Assembly: GCF_014174375.1 (NCBI RefSeq)
Contig: NZ_JABEQE010000001.1
Span: 124,001-188,000 of the forward strand
Origin: Gluconacetobacter asukensis
GTDB taxonomy: Bacteria; Pseudomonadota; Alphaproteobacteria; Acetobacterales; Acetobacteraceae
Reading direction: 5' to 3'
Length of the DNA: 64,000 nucleotides
Within the stretch, counting starts at the first letter, position 1, and the number at the start of each line of letters is the position of its first letter. The notes below the pieces were generated by a model. That model searched no databases, was not told the DNA's origin, and saw only the letters and a program-made list of their open reading frames with translations. Position numbers and translations under genes: made by a program. This document shows positions 42,245-51,205 of the stretch, in pieces.

Positions 42245-43179
42245 TCGACCTGCTGACCGGCATGCTCTCCACCGCCGTCCTTGCCGGCGGCGTGCTCGCC
42301 CTGGCCGCACTGGGCGAGGTCCTGGCCGAACGCGTCGGCGTCACCAATCTCGGCGTCGAAGGGCTGATGTCGATGGGCGCGGTGGTCGCCATCATCACCG
42401 TGGTCGCCACCCCCAACCCGTGGCTGGGCCTGCTGGCGGCCACGCTCGCCGGCGCCGCAGGCGGCATGGTCTTCGCCTTCGCCACCGTCATCGTCCGCGC
42501 CAACCAGGTCCTGTGCGGGCTGGCCGTCACCTTCCTCGGCCTCGGCCTGTCCGCCAGTATCGGCCATGATTACGCAGGCGTGCCCTCGCCCGCCACCTTC
42601 GGCCGCGTGCCCGTCCCCGGCCTGTCGTCCCTGCCGGTCATCGGCCCTGCCTTCTTCGGCCAGAACCTGCCGGTCTATCTCATCTACCTGGTCCTGCCAG
42701 CGATGGCGCACTGGGTGATGTTCCACACCCGCCACGGTCTGGCGATGCGCGCGGTGGGCGAAAACCCGGCGGCGGCCGACGCGGCGGGCCTGCCGGTCAC
42801 CGCCTTGCGCTTCTGGTACGTCACGCTGGGCGCCGGCCTGGCCGGCGCCGCCGGCGGCTACCTCACGCTCACCTACGTCCCCGTCTGGTCCGAGGGGCTG
42901 GTGGCCGGAAGAGGCTGGATCGCCCTGGCCCTGGTCATCTTCGCCGGCTACCGGCCCTTCGGCGCCACCCTGTCGGGCCTGCTGTTCGGGCTGATCACCG
43001 CGCTCTCCTTCGTCGGCCAGGCCCGCAACTGGCCGATCGCCCCCGCCTTCCTGAACATGCTGCCCTATCTGGGCACGATCGCGTTCATCATCGTGCCGGT
43101 GGTCGTCTGGCACCGCATGCGCCGCATCATGGCCGCCCCGGCGGCGCTCGGCGTGCCATATCATCGCGACGTCCGATGA
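42241..43179 (+). CDS. Nucleoside/purine ABC transporter permease 2
   Basis: The 312-residue inner-membrane protein has about eight hydrophobic segments with VTNLGVEGLMSMGAVVA near residue 35, GLAVTFLGLGLS and AVGENPAAADAAGLPV, typical of NupQ/YufQ-like permeases that pair with the preceding one. It completes the transporter (binding protein, ATPase, two permeases). A palindromic element starts in its stop codon. Confidence 0.93.
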   Translation: MIDLLTGMLSTAVLAGGVLALAALGEVLAERVGVTNLGVEGLMSMGAVVAIITVVATPNPWLGLLAATLAGAAGGMVFAFATVIVRANQVLCGLAVTFLGLGLSASIGHDYAGVPSPATFGRVPVPGLSSLPVIGPAFFGQNLPVYLIYLVLPAMAHWVMFHTRHGLAMRAVGENPAAADAAGLPVTALRFWYVTLGAGLAGAAGGYLTLTYVPVWSEGLVAGRGWIALALVIFAGYRPFGATLSGLLFGLITALSFVGQARNWPIAPAFLNMLPYLGTIAFIIVPVVVWHRMRRIMAAPAALGVPYHRDVR

Positions 43180-43344
43180 GAGGCCGGCAGAAAAAGGCCG
43201 CTGCCGGCAATCCGACGCGCGTTTTCTGCGCTTCGCGGCGGGCGGCCATCAAGGCCGCTCCGCTGCGATGCTCAAAAACACACGCCGGACGCGGCCCGTA
43301 CCGGGCCGCTCTTGCTCGGCATCAACCTTTTTCTGCCAGCCTCT
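43178..43344 (+). repeat. Dispersed palindromic element, copy 6
   Basis: Starts in the stop codon of permease 2. The outer stem GAGGCCGGCAGAAAAAGG (43180-43197) is matched by CCTTTTTCTGCCAGCCTC at the right end with one difference. The right end abuts the ribosome site AAGGAG of the next gene, so the oxygenase gene lies directly behind the element, which could separate or modulate its expression from the transporter operon. Confidence 0.88.
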
Positions 43345-43356
43345 AAGGAGCACCCA

Positions 43357-44235
43357 ATGACTCCGACCCATCGCGTGGACCCCACCGACCGCGCCGTGCT
43401 CGATGCCTGGCACGCGGTCGGCTTCCTCGAAACACTGGCGGCAGGCCCCACCCATACGCGCCTGCTCGGCGTCGGCCTGACGATCCAGCGCACCGCCGAC
43501 GGCACGGTGCAGATCCGGGCCGAAGGGCACGACACCCCCCTACCCGTCGCAGAACGGTATGGCTGCCTGTGGACCAGCCTCGGCACGCCCCCCGCCACGC
43601 CACTCGCCATCCCGGAAGCCGACGAGCCCGATCGCCGGCTGGTCTGCTGCGGCTCGATCGACGTCCACGCCTCCGGCCTGCGCGTGATCGAGAACTTCCT
43701 CGACATGGCGCATTTCCCCTTCGTCCACACCAACATCCTGGGCGCCGAACCGCAGACCGAAGTCCTGCGCTACCACACGGAATGGCGGCGCGACGTGGAC
43801 GAGGTCTGGGCCACCGACTGCCGCTTCCACCAGCCGCAGGCCGCTCTCTCGGCAGCAGGAGGGCAGGACACGGGCTATATCTACCGCGTCGCCTCGCCCT
43901 TCGTGACCCTGCTCTACAAGACCTGCCCCAACGACGCGCTACGCCCCGACGTCATCGCCCTGTTCGTCCAGCCGACGGAACCCGAGCGATGCCGCGCCCA
44001 CCCCGTCATGTTCCTGATCGACGAACTCTCGGCCCAGGCTGACCTGATCCAGTTCCAGCAGAAGATCTTCCTGCAGGACCGCATCATTCTCGAAAACCAG
44101 CGCCCCCGCCTGCTCCCGCTGGACGCCCGCGCCGAAATCCCCACCCGCGCCGACTCCCTCTCGGTCACCTATCGCCGCTGGCTGAAGGAAAAACAGGTCC
44201 AATACGGCGCCACCCAAACCCTGCCCACCTCCTGA
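43357..44235 (+). CDS. Rieske-less oxygenase catalytic subunit, NdmC-like
   Basis: The 292-residue protein has the mononuclear iron site of Rieske non-heme oxygenases: N113, D116, H119 and H124 in ENFLDMAHFPFVH, with a likely carboxylate ligand D241 in LQDRIILENQRP. The N-terminal half that should carry C-x-H and C-x2-H for the [2Fe-2S] cluster is shortened and has neither; only the trailing part of a Rieske domain (ERYGCLWTSLG) is left. As I recall, NdmC of Pseudomonas putida CBB5, a 7-methylxanthine N-demethylase, has the same defect and borrows a Rieske centre from its partner NdmD. The nearby purine-type importer, stand-alone Rieske protein and GST make a similar split enzyme plausible. 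AAGGAG supports the ATG at 43357. No reductase gene is visible. Confidence 0.85.
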   Translation: MTPTHRVDPTDRAVLDAWHAVGFLETLAAGPTHTRLLGVGLTIQRTADGTVQIRAEGHDTPLPVAERYGCLWTSLGTPPATPLAIPEADEPDRRLVCCGSIDVHASGLRVIENFLDMAHFPFVHTNILGAEPQTEVLRYHTEWRRDVDEVWATDCRFHQPQAALSAAGGQDTGYIYRVASPFVTLLYKTCPNDALRPDVIALFVQPTEPERCRAHPVMFLIDELSAQADLIQFQQKIFLQDRIILENQRPRLLPLDARAEIPTRADSLSVTYRRWLKEKQVQYGATQTLPTS

Positions 44236-44242
44236 GAGGCCG

Positions 44243-45754
44243 TCAAATCCGCATCGAGCCCGTCTCGATAAAGCGCTGATGCCAGGACAGGGCCTCGCCC
44301 AGCAGATGGGGCGTATCGCCCCCGCCTCCATCCACCCTCTCGGCCCGCGCCAGATAGTCCCGCAATTGCGGCCGGAAATCCGGATGGGCACAGTTCTCGA
44401 TAATCACCCGCGCCCGCCGCCGCGCCGACAGGCCGCGCAGATCGGCCAGCCCCTGTTCCGTCACCAGCACCTGAACATCCTGATTGATGTGGTCGACATG
44501 CGACACCATGGGCACGATCGAGGAAATCGTCCCATTCCGGGCAACCGACGGCAGCATGAAGATCGACAGCAGCGCGCTGCGGGCAAAATCGCCCGACCCG
44601 CCAATCCCGTTCTGCACCCGCGACCCCATGACGCGGGTGGAATTGACGTTGCCGTAGATATCGGCCTCGATCCCCGCATTCATCGCGATACAGTTCAGGC
44701 CCCGCGCCACCGCCGGATTGTTGCTGACCTCCTGCTGGCGCAGCACCAGACGGTCGCGCAGCACCCCCATGTCGGCCTTCGCCGCCGCCGCCTGCGCATT
44801 GCTCAGATACAGCGACGCGCCGGAGACGACGCGCATCTTGCCGCTGCGCACCATGTCCAGCATGCCGTCCTGGATCACTTCGGTATAGGCGGTCAGGTTC
44901 TCGAACGGCGCATCGGCCAGCGCGGTCATCACGGCATTGGCAATATTCCCCACCCCCGATTGCAGGGGCGGCAACGCCTCCGGCAGCCGGCCGCGCACCA
45001 CCTCGTGCTTGAGAAATTCGATGATATGGCCCGCAATGCGGGTGGCATCGGGCACGGCACGGAACGACTGGCCCAGATCCCCCTCATCGGTTCGCACCAC
45101 TGCTGCGATCTTGTCCGGCGGCACCCGCAGCACCGTCCCGCCGATGCGCTCGCCCGCCCATGATACCACGGGCAGCCGGGCACCGGCCTCGCGGTCACCG
45201 GCCCAGATATCGTGGATGCCCTCCAGTTCGGTCGTATGCCAGCCATTCACCTCGATGATGATTTTGTCGGCCATCTCCAGCCAGGTCTTGGCATTGCCGA
45301 TGGCCAGTGTCGGCACGATGCCGCCATCCTCGCGGATCAGCGCCGCCTCGATGACCGCCACATCGACCTTGCCCAGGAACCCCGCGCGCGCCCAGGGCGC
45401 AACGCGGCTCAGATGCGTGTCGACATAGGCCACCCTGCCTTCATTGGCCTGCGCCCGCAGATCGGCATCCCCCATATAGGGCATGCGGAAACTGATCGCC
45501 TCGGCACGGGCCAGCACCCCATCCACATCCGGCGTGGTGGAGGCCCCCGTCAGCAGGCTGATCGCGAACGCCTCGCCCCGCTCATGCCGCGCAATGGCCC
45601 GACGGGCCAACGCCCTGGGCAGCGCCTTGGGCGTGCCACCGGGGCCGAACCCGCCCATTCCCACCACGTCCCCATGCGCGATCAGGCACGCCGCCTCATC
45701 CGCGTCCATGATCCTGTGCCTGAACGCCGCATTGTGGACACGCTCTTCGGCCAT
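44243..45754 (-). CDS. Acetyl-CoA hydrolase/succinyl-CoA:acetate CoA-transferase family enzyme
   Basis: The 503-residue protein matches the Cat1/AarC class I CoA-transferases along its length: HGDVVGMGGFGPGGTPKALP, LLTGASTTPDVDG, VEAALIREDGGIVPT in slightly altered form (IEAALIREDGGIVPT), LQSGVGNIANAV, the active-site Glu in YTEVIQDGML, NVNSTRVMGSRVQNGIGGSGDFARSA and VTEQGLADLRGLS. In Acetobacter AarC completes a variant TCA cycle by moving CoA from succinyl-CoA to acetate and gives acetic acid resistance. I cannot tell whether this is AarC itself or a paralogue. Its 3' end is seven bases from the convergent oxygenase gene. Confidence 0.88.
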   Translation of the reverse strand: MAEERVHNAAFRHRIMDADEAACLIAHGDVVGMGGFGPGGTPKALPRALARRAIARHERGEAFAISLLTGASTTPDVDGVLARAEAISFRMPYMGDADLRAQANEGRVAYVDTHLSRVAPWARAGFLGKVDVAVIEAALIREDGGIVPTLAIGNAKTWLEMADKIIIEVNGWHTTELEGIHDIWAGDREAGARLPVVSWAGERIGGTVLRVPPDKIAAVVRTDEGDLGQSFRAVPDATRIAGHIIEFLKHEVVRGRLPEALPPLQSGVGNIANAVMTALADAPFENLTAYTEVIQDGMLDMVRSGKMRVVSGASLYLSNAQAAAAKADMGVLRDRLVLRQQEVSNNPAVARGLNCIAMNAGIEADIYGNVNSTRVMGSRVQNGIGGSGDFARSALLSIFMLPSVARNGTISSIVPMVSHVDHINQDVQVLVTEQGLADLRGLSARRRARVIIENCAHPDFRPQLRDYLARAERVDGGGGDTPHLLGEALSWHQRFIETGSMRI

Positions 45755-46049
45755 GGCGTTCTCCCGTCATCTTCTTGTTCTTGTTTTTTCCGGTTTCCGA
45801 CGGTCATGACCGCATATTTCCGGAAGGCACAGCCACTCTCAGTCTCTCAAACGCACACCAACAAAAATACCAATCATTTGTTAGGTTAACTCGTGTAAAG
45901 CCCGACCCCGCGCCTGTCGAGGCCGAATATGAAACCGCACCATCACACGTGATTGAACGCCCATGCGCCGATGCCGGTTTCCCCAGGCCGACGCACCCAA
46001 TCGCCTCGGGCGGAAGGAAAAGCAGCTCCGCCGCCCGAGGCCGCCAGTC
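45755..46049. other. Intergenic region upstream of the CoA-transferase
   Basis: About 295 bases between the CoA-transferase start and a palindromic element. The part at 45770-45900 is AT-richer and probably holds the CoA-transferase promoter (minus strand). A GC-rich inverted repeat, CGCCTCGGGCGG near 46002 and CCGCCCGAGGC near 46031, lies further out. I see no gene in it. Confidence 0.4.
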
Positions 46050-46218
46050 TCAGAGCCTGACCGAAAATGTGGGCTGGTGAGCGAGAGCGGCCCCAGCGGG
46101 CCGCGCCCGTCGTGTGGTTCCGGGCATCGGAGCGGAGCGGCCTTGTGGGCCGCCCGCCGCGAAGCACAGGAAACGCGCGTCGGATCGCCGCCAGCGCGCA
46201 TTTACGGTCAGGCTTTCA
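46050..46218 (-). repeat. Dispersed palindromic element, copy 7
   Basis: Minus orientation, starting in the stop codon of the dehydrogenase gene. The outer stem AGCCTGACCG on each side (AAGCCTGACCGTAAATG and, complemented, AGAGCCTGACCGAAAATG) differs from that of most other copies but matches truncated copy 8. The core has the usual family motifs. Confidence 0.85.
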
Positions 46219-47241
46219 GGCGGAAAACCCCTCCAGCACGATCTTGCCCCGCGCCCGCCCGCTTTCCAGCAGAGCATGCGCCCGCTTCAGATTGGCAGCA
46301 CAGATCGGCCCGAACTGCTCGGCCAGCGTGCTGCGCAGCGTCCCGGCATCCACCAGCCGCGCCACCTCGTCCAGAATCTCGCCCTGGCGCCCCATATCGG
46401 GGGTGCCGAACATCGAGCGGGTAAACATCAATTCCCAATGCACCGCCACGCTCCTGGTCTTGAACGGCAGGATGTCGAAAGCCGGCGGATCGTCGATCAG
46501 CCCCATATGGCCCTGCGGCGCGATCAGCTCCGCGATATCGGCCAGATGCCGGTCGGTCTGGGTCGTGGAAAAGACGAAGCCGGGCGCCCCACCGGACAGC
46601 GCCGCCACCTGCGGGGCAAGAGAACGGGCATGGTCGATCACATGCGTGGCCCCCAGTTCCACGACCCAGTCCCGCGTCTCGGGCCGCGAGGCGGTCGCGA
46701 TCACCTCCAGCCCCATCAGCGCCCGCACAAGCTGAATGGCCACCGACCCGACGCCGCCGGCCCCGCCGACGATCAACACCGAAGGCGCCGCACCCGGCAC
46801 CGAGCGCCGGATATCCAGCCGGTCGAACAGCATTTCCCACGCCGTCAGCGCGGTCAGCGGCAGGGCGGCGGCCTGTGCCCAGTCCAGCGTGCGCGGCATG
46901 TGCCCGACGATGCGTTCATCCACCAGATGATATTCCGCGTTCGTCCCCTGCCGCCCCAGCGCCCCGGCATAGAAGACCGGGTCACCGACCTTGAAGCGCG
47001 TCACCTCGGGTCCAACGGCGGCCACCACCCCGGCGGCATCCCAGCCAAGGACTTTCCACTCGCCCGGCTCGGCCTGCGCGCGCAGGCGCACCTTGGTATC
47101 CACCGGGTTGACCGACACCGCACGAACCGCAACCAGCAGGTCGCGCCCGGCGGCAACGGGCACCGGCAAATCGAGATCGACCAGCGCATCATCGGCGCTG
47201 ATGGGGCGGGAGAACTGATAACCGACGGCGCGCATGGCCAT
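46216..47241 (-). CDS. Zinc-type alcohol dehydrogenase/quinone oxidoreductase family protein
   Basis: The 341-residue medium-chain dehydrogenase/reductase protein has the N-terminal GroES-like domain (VRAVSVNPVDTKVRLRA, GWDAAGVVAAVG) and a Rossmann domain with VLIVGGAGGVGSVAIQL. It lacks the structural and catalytic zinc cysteines of true alcohol dehydrogenases, so it probably acts as an NADPH-dependent quinone or enone reductase. AAGGAAGGAAC lies before the ATG at 47241; the second ATG at 47235 is also possible. It ends at a palindromic element. Confidence 0.88.
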   Translation of the reverse strand: MAMRAVGYQFSRPISADDALVDLDLPVPVAAGRDLLVAVRAVSVNPVDTKVRLRAQAEPGEWKVLGWDAAGVVAAVGPEVTRFKVGDPVFYAGALGRQGTNAEYHLVDERIVGHMPRTLDWAQAAALPLTALTAWEMLFDRLDIRRSVPGAAPSVLIVGGAGGVGSVAIQLVRALMGLEVIATASRPETRDWVVELGATHVIDHARSLAPQVAALSGGAPGFVFSTTQTDRHLADIAELIAPQGHMGLIDDPPAFDILPFKTRSVAVHWELMFTRSMFGTPDMGRQGEILDEVARLVDAGTLRSTLAEQFGPICAANLKRAHALLESGRARGKIVLEGFSA

Positions 47242-47397
47242 GTTCCTTCCTTGTCGTGCCGTCAGGTGAACCCCTATGGCGCGCTATACGCAAGAACGCA
47301 CATTGATCGCCCATATCCTGTCCGAACGCGGACGCACGCCACACCGGGCTACCATCAGGTGCCAGCACACCCCCCCTGAACGAATCAAAGTTTTTTG

Positions 47398-47419
47398 GTT
47401 CTTTTTTTCAAAAAAGAAC
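47398..47419. terminator. A/T-rich hairpin between two genes
   Basis: GTTCTTTTTT (47398-47407) and AAAAAAGAAC (47410-47419) form a perfect 10-base stem with a two-base loop. It is preceded by another T-run at 47391-47396. It lies 9 bases downstream of the FMN reductase stop on the minus strand, where it could act in transcription termination. It is strikingly AT-rich for this genome. Confidence 0.4.
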
Positions 47420-47428
47420 GTCTTCCCC

Positions 47429-47998
47429 TTACGCCTTCAACTTCCGCGCCAGAACCGCCAGAGCCACCAACTGCCGCGCCAGGAAATCGCGCGTCGCGGT
47501 ATCGGTCAGTTCCTGCGCCTCCGCATCGATCTTCTGCGCGGCCAGCCCGATCATGGCTTCGGGCCTGTTCAGCACCATGGCATCGAGAGAAACCAGGCTC
47601 TGGCGCAGATGATACTGCGCCCGCGCGCCCCCGATCACCCCCGGCGAGGCCGTCTGGATCGCCACCGGCTTTCCCGCCAGCGGCTGCGGCGCGAGGCGCG
47701 ACAGCCAGTCGATGGCGTTCTTCAGCACACCGGGCATCGAGTAATTATATTCGGGCGTCACGATGATCACCCCATCCGCCGCGCGGATCTGCTCCGCCAT
47801 GAGCTGAACGGGTGCCGGAAATCCCTGGTCCTGCACATCCGCGTCATAGAGCGGGAACGCACCGACCGAGCCCAGCGCGCTGATCGTCACCCCCTCGGGC
47901 GCCAGCGCGGGCAGCGCCTTCGCCACAGCGCGATTGAGCGATTTCCTGCGCAGGCTCCCCAGCAGGGTCACGAAATGAAGAGGAACCAGATCCGTCAT
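47429..47998 (-). CDS. NADPH-dependent FMN reductase
   Basis: The 189-residue flavodoxin-fold protein has the FMN phosphate loop GSLRRKSLNRA and the family motif TPEYNYSMPGVLKNAIDWLSR, as in ChrR/YieF-like quinone or chromate reductases. It probably reduces quinones or flavins in the cytoplasm, protecting against oxidative stress. GGAGG at good spacing supports the ATG at 47998; the frame is open far upstream but without a start site. It is divergent from the AsmA-like gene. Confidence 0.9.
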   Translation of the reverse strand: MTDLVPLHFVTLLGSLRRKSLNRAVAKALPALAPEGVTISALGSVGAFPLYDADVQDQGFPAPVQLMAEQIRAADGVIIVTPEYNYSMPGVLKNAIDWLSRLAPQPLAGKPVAIQTASPGVIGGARAQYHLRQSLVSLDAMVLNRPEAMIGLAAQKIDAEAQELTDTATRDFLARQLVALAVLARKLKA

Positions 47999-48220
47999 GG
48001 TACGCCTCCGGTAGGGGGCGGAACACGCGCGCCCCGTCCACCGATGTCTCATGGACAGGCCGGCCCATGCAATCACGATGCACACCGCGCGCCCCGGCCG
48101 GGCGGGCCGCCACGGGGGAACCCCTATCGTCTTCAACCGTAAAAGATTGAACATCATCGCTTTATGTGCCGGATACCCCCTCCCGGCACCCTGCGAGGCC
48201 CTGAGAACGGAGACCCATTC

Positions 48221-50323
48221 TTGACCGCACAACCCGGCACACCCCGCTCCCCGCTCCGCAGGCCGCTGCCCATCCTGGCCGGCCTGTCGGCGCTCGCGCT
48301 CCTGCTGCTGGTCGTGCTGTGGAACTGGGACTGGTTCGTCCCCATGATCGAACGCCGGGCCTCGGCGGCCCTTCACCGCCCGGTCACCATCGCCCACCTG
48401 CACGTCCGCCCCGGCTGGACGACCACCATCACGCTGGATGACCCGCATATCGGGCAACCGGAGGGCTTCACCGCGGAGAAGGAGGACTTCGCCAGCGCGA
48501 AATCCCTGACCGTCTCGGTCAAGCCCTGGCCCTATCTGGTGGGCCGCGGGCTGACGCTCCCGCTGGTCGCACTCGACACACCGCGCGGCGATATCGTGGC
48601 CCTACAGGACGGGCGCAACAATTACACCTTCACGGCCGACGGCAAACCGGCCCCGGATAACGGCTCACCGACCAGCCTGCCGCATATCGACGAATTGCGG
48701 ATCACCGACGGCGATATCCGCGTCGCCCTGGCCCGCCTGCGCAGCGATTTCCGCCTGGCGCTCCACACCACGCCACCGGCGGAGGGCAAGCTGGGCACCA
48801 TCGTAGCGGAAGCCAAGGGGCGCTACGCGGCACAGCCGATCACCGGCCATTTCGTCGGCGGCGCGCTGCTGACCCTCGCGGACGCGCAAAACCCCTATCC
48901 CGTCGACCTGCACGTGGCCAACGGCCCCACCACGGTAACCCTGCGCGGCACGGTGAACGACCCGATCCATTTCGCCGGCGCGCAGCTCAACCTGACCCTC
49001 ACCGGGCCGGACATGTCGCTGCTCTACCCGCTGATCGGCATCCCGATTCCGCAGACGCCGCATTATTCCATCGCGGGAAAACTCGATTATACAGAAGCAA
49101 AGATCCGCTTCACCGGGTTCGAAGGCCGTCTGGGCAGCTCGGATCTCGGCGGCGATCTCACCGTCGATCCGCACCAGAAAGTCCCCTTCGTCGAGGCCGC
49201 CCTGCACTCCCATCTCGTGGACCTGGCCGACCTCGCCGGCTTCGTCGGCGGCGAACCGGGCCACGCGAAGACCGAGAACCCGTCAGACACCAAAATCCTG
49301 CCCGACCAGCGCATCAACGTTCCCAAACTGAACGCCGTCAACGCCCATATCGCCTATCATGGCGACCATATCGAAAACAAACGCCTGCCGCTGGATAATA
49401 TCGATGTCGAGGCCACGGTCCAGGACGGCGCGATCGACGTCCGCAAGCTGAACTTCGCGGTGGGCACCGGCACACTCGCCTCCGTCGCCACCCTCACCCC
49501 CGCCGCGAACGACGATTTCAGCACGCGCTTCAAGCTCGATGTCTCGCGCGTGCCCGTCACGCGCCTCATGAAGGGTCTCGGCTCGCTCGAGGGACAGGGC
49601 ACGATCGGCGGCCATGTCACCCTGTCGGCCACCGGCCATTCGGTGGCCGACCTGGTCGCGCACGGCACAGGCGGCATCACCATCGTCCTCGACCAGGGCG
49701 GCCATCTCTCCGCCATCCTGCCCGACCTGCTGGGCCTGCAACTGGGCAATGCGCTCCTCTCGGCGCTGGGCCTGCCGCCCCGCACGCCGCTGCAATGCTT
49801 CATCGCCGACATGCCGCTGAAAGACGGCATCCTGTCCACACACTCCTTCCTGATCCAGACGGGCGATACGCGCACAACAGGTGACGGCACGGTCAATTTC
49901 CGCAACAACACGCTGGATTACGCCATCACCACCCGCGCCATCCATTTCACCGTCGCCTCCTTCCCCGGCGCGGTCCATATCAGCGGCCCCCTGCGCAGCC
50001 CGATCATTCTGCCCGGCGCCGAAATCGCCGGCCGCGTGGCCGCGACGGGCGCGCTGGCCGCCGTCTTCCCGCCCGCCGCCATCATCCCGACCATCCAGTT
50101 CGGCGTCGGCAAGGGCTCGGCCTGCGAACAGGCGGTGGCCCAGGCCTACGCCCACCCCGCCGCCGGCATCGCCCCCGGCACCACCACCGGCCCCCACCCG
50201 TCGCCTGCCGCCCGCGCCGGCCGGGCCAGGGCAACCAGGGCAACGACCGCCGCCGAGCGGAAAGCCGCGGCGGAGGTCCGCGCCGCATGGGCGAAAAAGC
50301 AGCAGAAAACCGGCCATGAATGA
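48221..50323 (+). CDS. AsmA-family protein
   Basis: The 700-residue protein has a single N-terminal membrane segment (about residues 17-36) and then a long beta-rich region typical of AsmA/YdbH/TamB-like envelope proteins that connect inner and outer membranes, thought to move or control phospholipids. C-terminal landmarks are GQGTIGGHVTLSATGHSV and FRNNTLDYAITTRAI, followed by GPLRSPIILPG. The start is TTG at 48221 with GGAG eight bases upstream; an ATG at 48164 is in frame but has no ribosome site. The tail is Ala/Arg/Lys-rich. A short decayed copy of this tail appears near 54866-54971. Confidence 0.85.
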   Translation: MTAQPGTPRSPLRRPLPILAGLSALALLLLVVLWNWDWFVPMIERRASAALHRPVTIAHLHVRPGWTTTITLDDPHIGQPEGFTAEKEDFASAKSLTVSVKPWPYLVGRGLTLPLVALDTPRGDIVALQDGRNNYTFTADGKPAPDNGSPTSLPHIDELRITDGDIRVALARLRSDFRLALHTTPPAEGKLGTIVAEAKGRYAAQPITGHFVGGALLTLADAQNPYPVDLHVANGPTTVTLRGTVNDPIHFAGAQLNLTLTGPDMSLLYPLIGIPIPQTPHYSIAGKLDYTEAKIRFTGFEGRLGSSDLGGDLTVDPHQKVPFVEAALHSHLVDLADLAGFVGGEPGHAKTENPSDTKILPDQRINVPKLNAVNAHIAYHGDHIENKRLPLDNIDVEATVQDGAIDVRKLNFAVGTGTLASVATLTPAANDDFSTRFKLDVSRVPVTRLMKGLGSLEGQGTIGGHVTLSATGHSVADLVAHGTGGITIVLDQGGHLSAILPDLLGLQLGNALLSALGLPPRTPLQCFIADMPLKDGILSTHSFLIQTGDTRTTGDGTVNFRNNTLDYAITTRAIHFTVASFPGAVHISGPLRSPIILPGAEIAGRVAATGALAAVFPPAAIIPTIQFGVGKGSACEQAVAQAYAHPAAGIAPGTTTGPHPSPAARAGRARATRATTAAERKAAAEVRAAWAKKQQKTGHE

Positions 50324-50363
50324 CCCGTCGACGCCTCACCCCAGGGCCGCCCCCCCGTTCGTG

Positions 50364-51113
50364 TCAGTTGGCTGACGATGCGACGGCCTGTGCCGCCTGC
50401 TCCTTTTTCTTCTCTTTCCTGAACTGCTCATCCAGAAGCAGGGAAGCAAGGTGAAAAGCCCGCCTGGCATGCGCATAGGGCAGCCATTGGCCCAGCGCGT
50501 TCCACGGCATGCCATTATTATACGTCGCCACGGCAACCAGCGCCTCGCCCGTCGCGGCATCCGATGCGACCAGCTCCTCGCTCGCACCGCCCGGTGCCGG
50601 CGGGGGGACCGGGGGCATGCCGCCACCGGCCGCACCGGCGGCAAATCCGGCGACGACCGGGATCGCATTATAATACCATTTGCTCCGCCGGATATTCGTG
50701 ATGGCGGCACGGACGCGGATCACGTCGGTGCAGGCACCGCAATCGCCGACGGGCAGAACCCGGAAATCATGGCCCAGGGCCTCGCCCAGTTCCTTCTGGA
50801 AGGCAGCGGTCATCCGTGCCTCGGCCTTGGGGGAAAGCTTCGGCGCTTTCGCGACCGGCTGCCAGACCACCGGCTCGATCATGACAGTGTGATATCGCGC
50901 CACATCCATGTTCGGATCGACATAGATCAGATCATCCGTGTGATCTTTCGTGTGGCTCATCTGCGCATAGGTTTCAGGCGGGATAAAACCTGTCCGGGTC
51001 AGTTTCTGTCCGGCGCATCCCGCAAGCGAAGCAATCGCCGCACAGGCGATCAGGGGGGTCGCCGCACGACGGACGCGGCGTGTCCCCGCCTCTCGGAAGG
51101 ATGTGGAAATCAT
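50364..51113 (-). CDS. DUF3313-type lipoprotein
   Basis: The 249-residue protein has a lipoprotein signal (PLIACAAIASLAGCAG, lipobox LAGC) and the DUF3313-like body: TGFIPPETYAQM, YVDPNMDVARYHTVMIEPVVW, FQKELGEALG and RAAITNIRRSKWYYNAIPVVAG. Function of the family is not known. A Gly/Pro-rich segment (GGGMPPVPPPAPGG) sits before the C-terminal domain. It converges with the AsmA-like gene and is downstream of the histidine kinase gene on the same strand, 92 bases away. Confidence 0.82.
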   Translation of the reverse strand: MISTSFREAGTRRVRRAATPLIACAAIASLAGCAGQKLTRTGFIPPETYAQMSHTKDHTDDLIYVDPNMDVARYHTVMIEPVVWQPVAKAPKLSPKAEARMTAAFQKELGEALGHDFRVLPVGDCGACTDVIRVRAAITNIRRSKWYYNAIPVVAGFAAGAAGGGMPPVPPPAPGGASEELVASDAATGEALVAVATYNNGMPWNALGQWLPYAHARRAFHLASLLLDEQFRKEKKKEQAAQAVASSAN

Positions 51114-51205
51114 GGATAGCTCCGGCTACCGACGGAAAGGCCCCGTCGCGGCATGGCCTGCCACGATGGAGCATCCCGATACGGTCGTGTTTCGATGGAG
51201 CCAGA

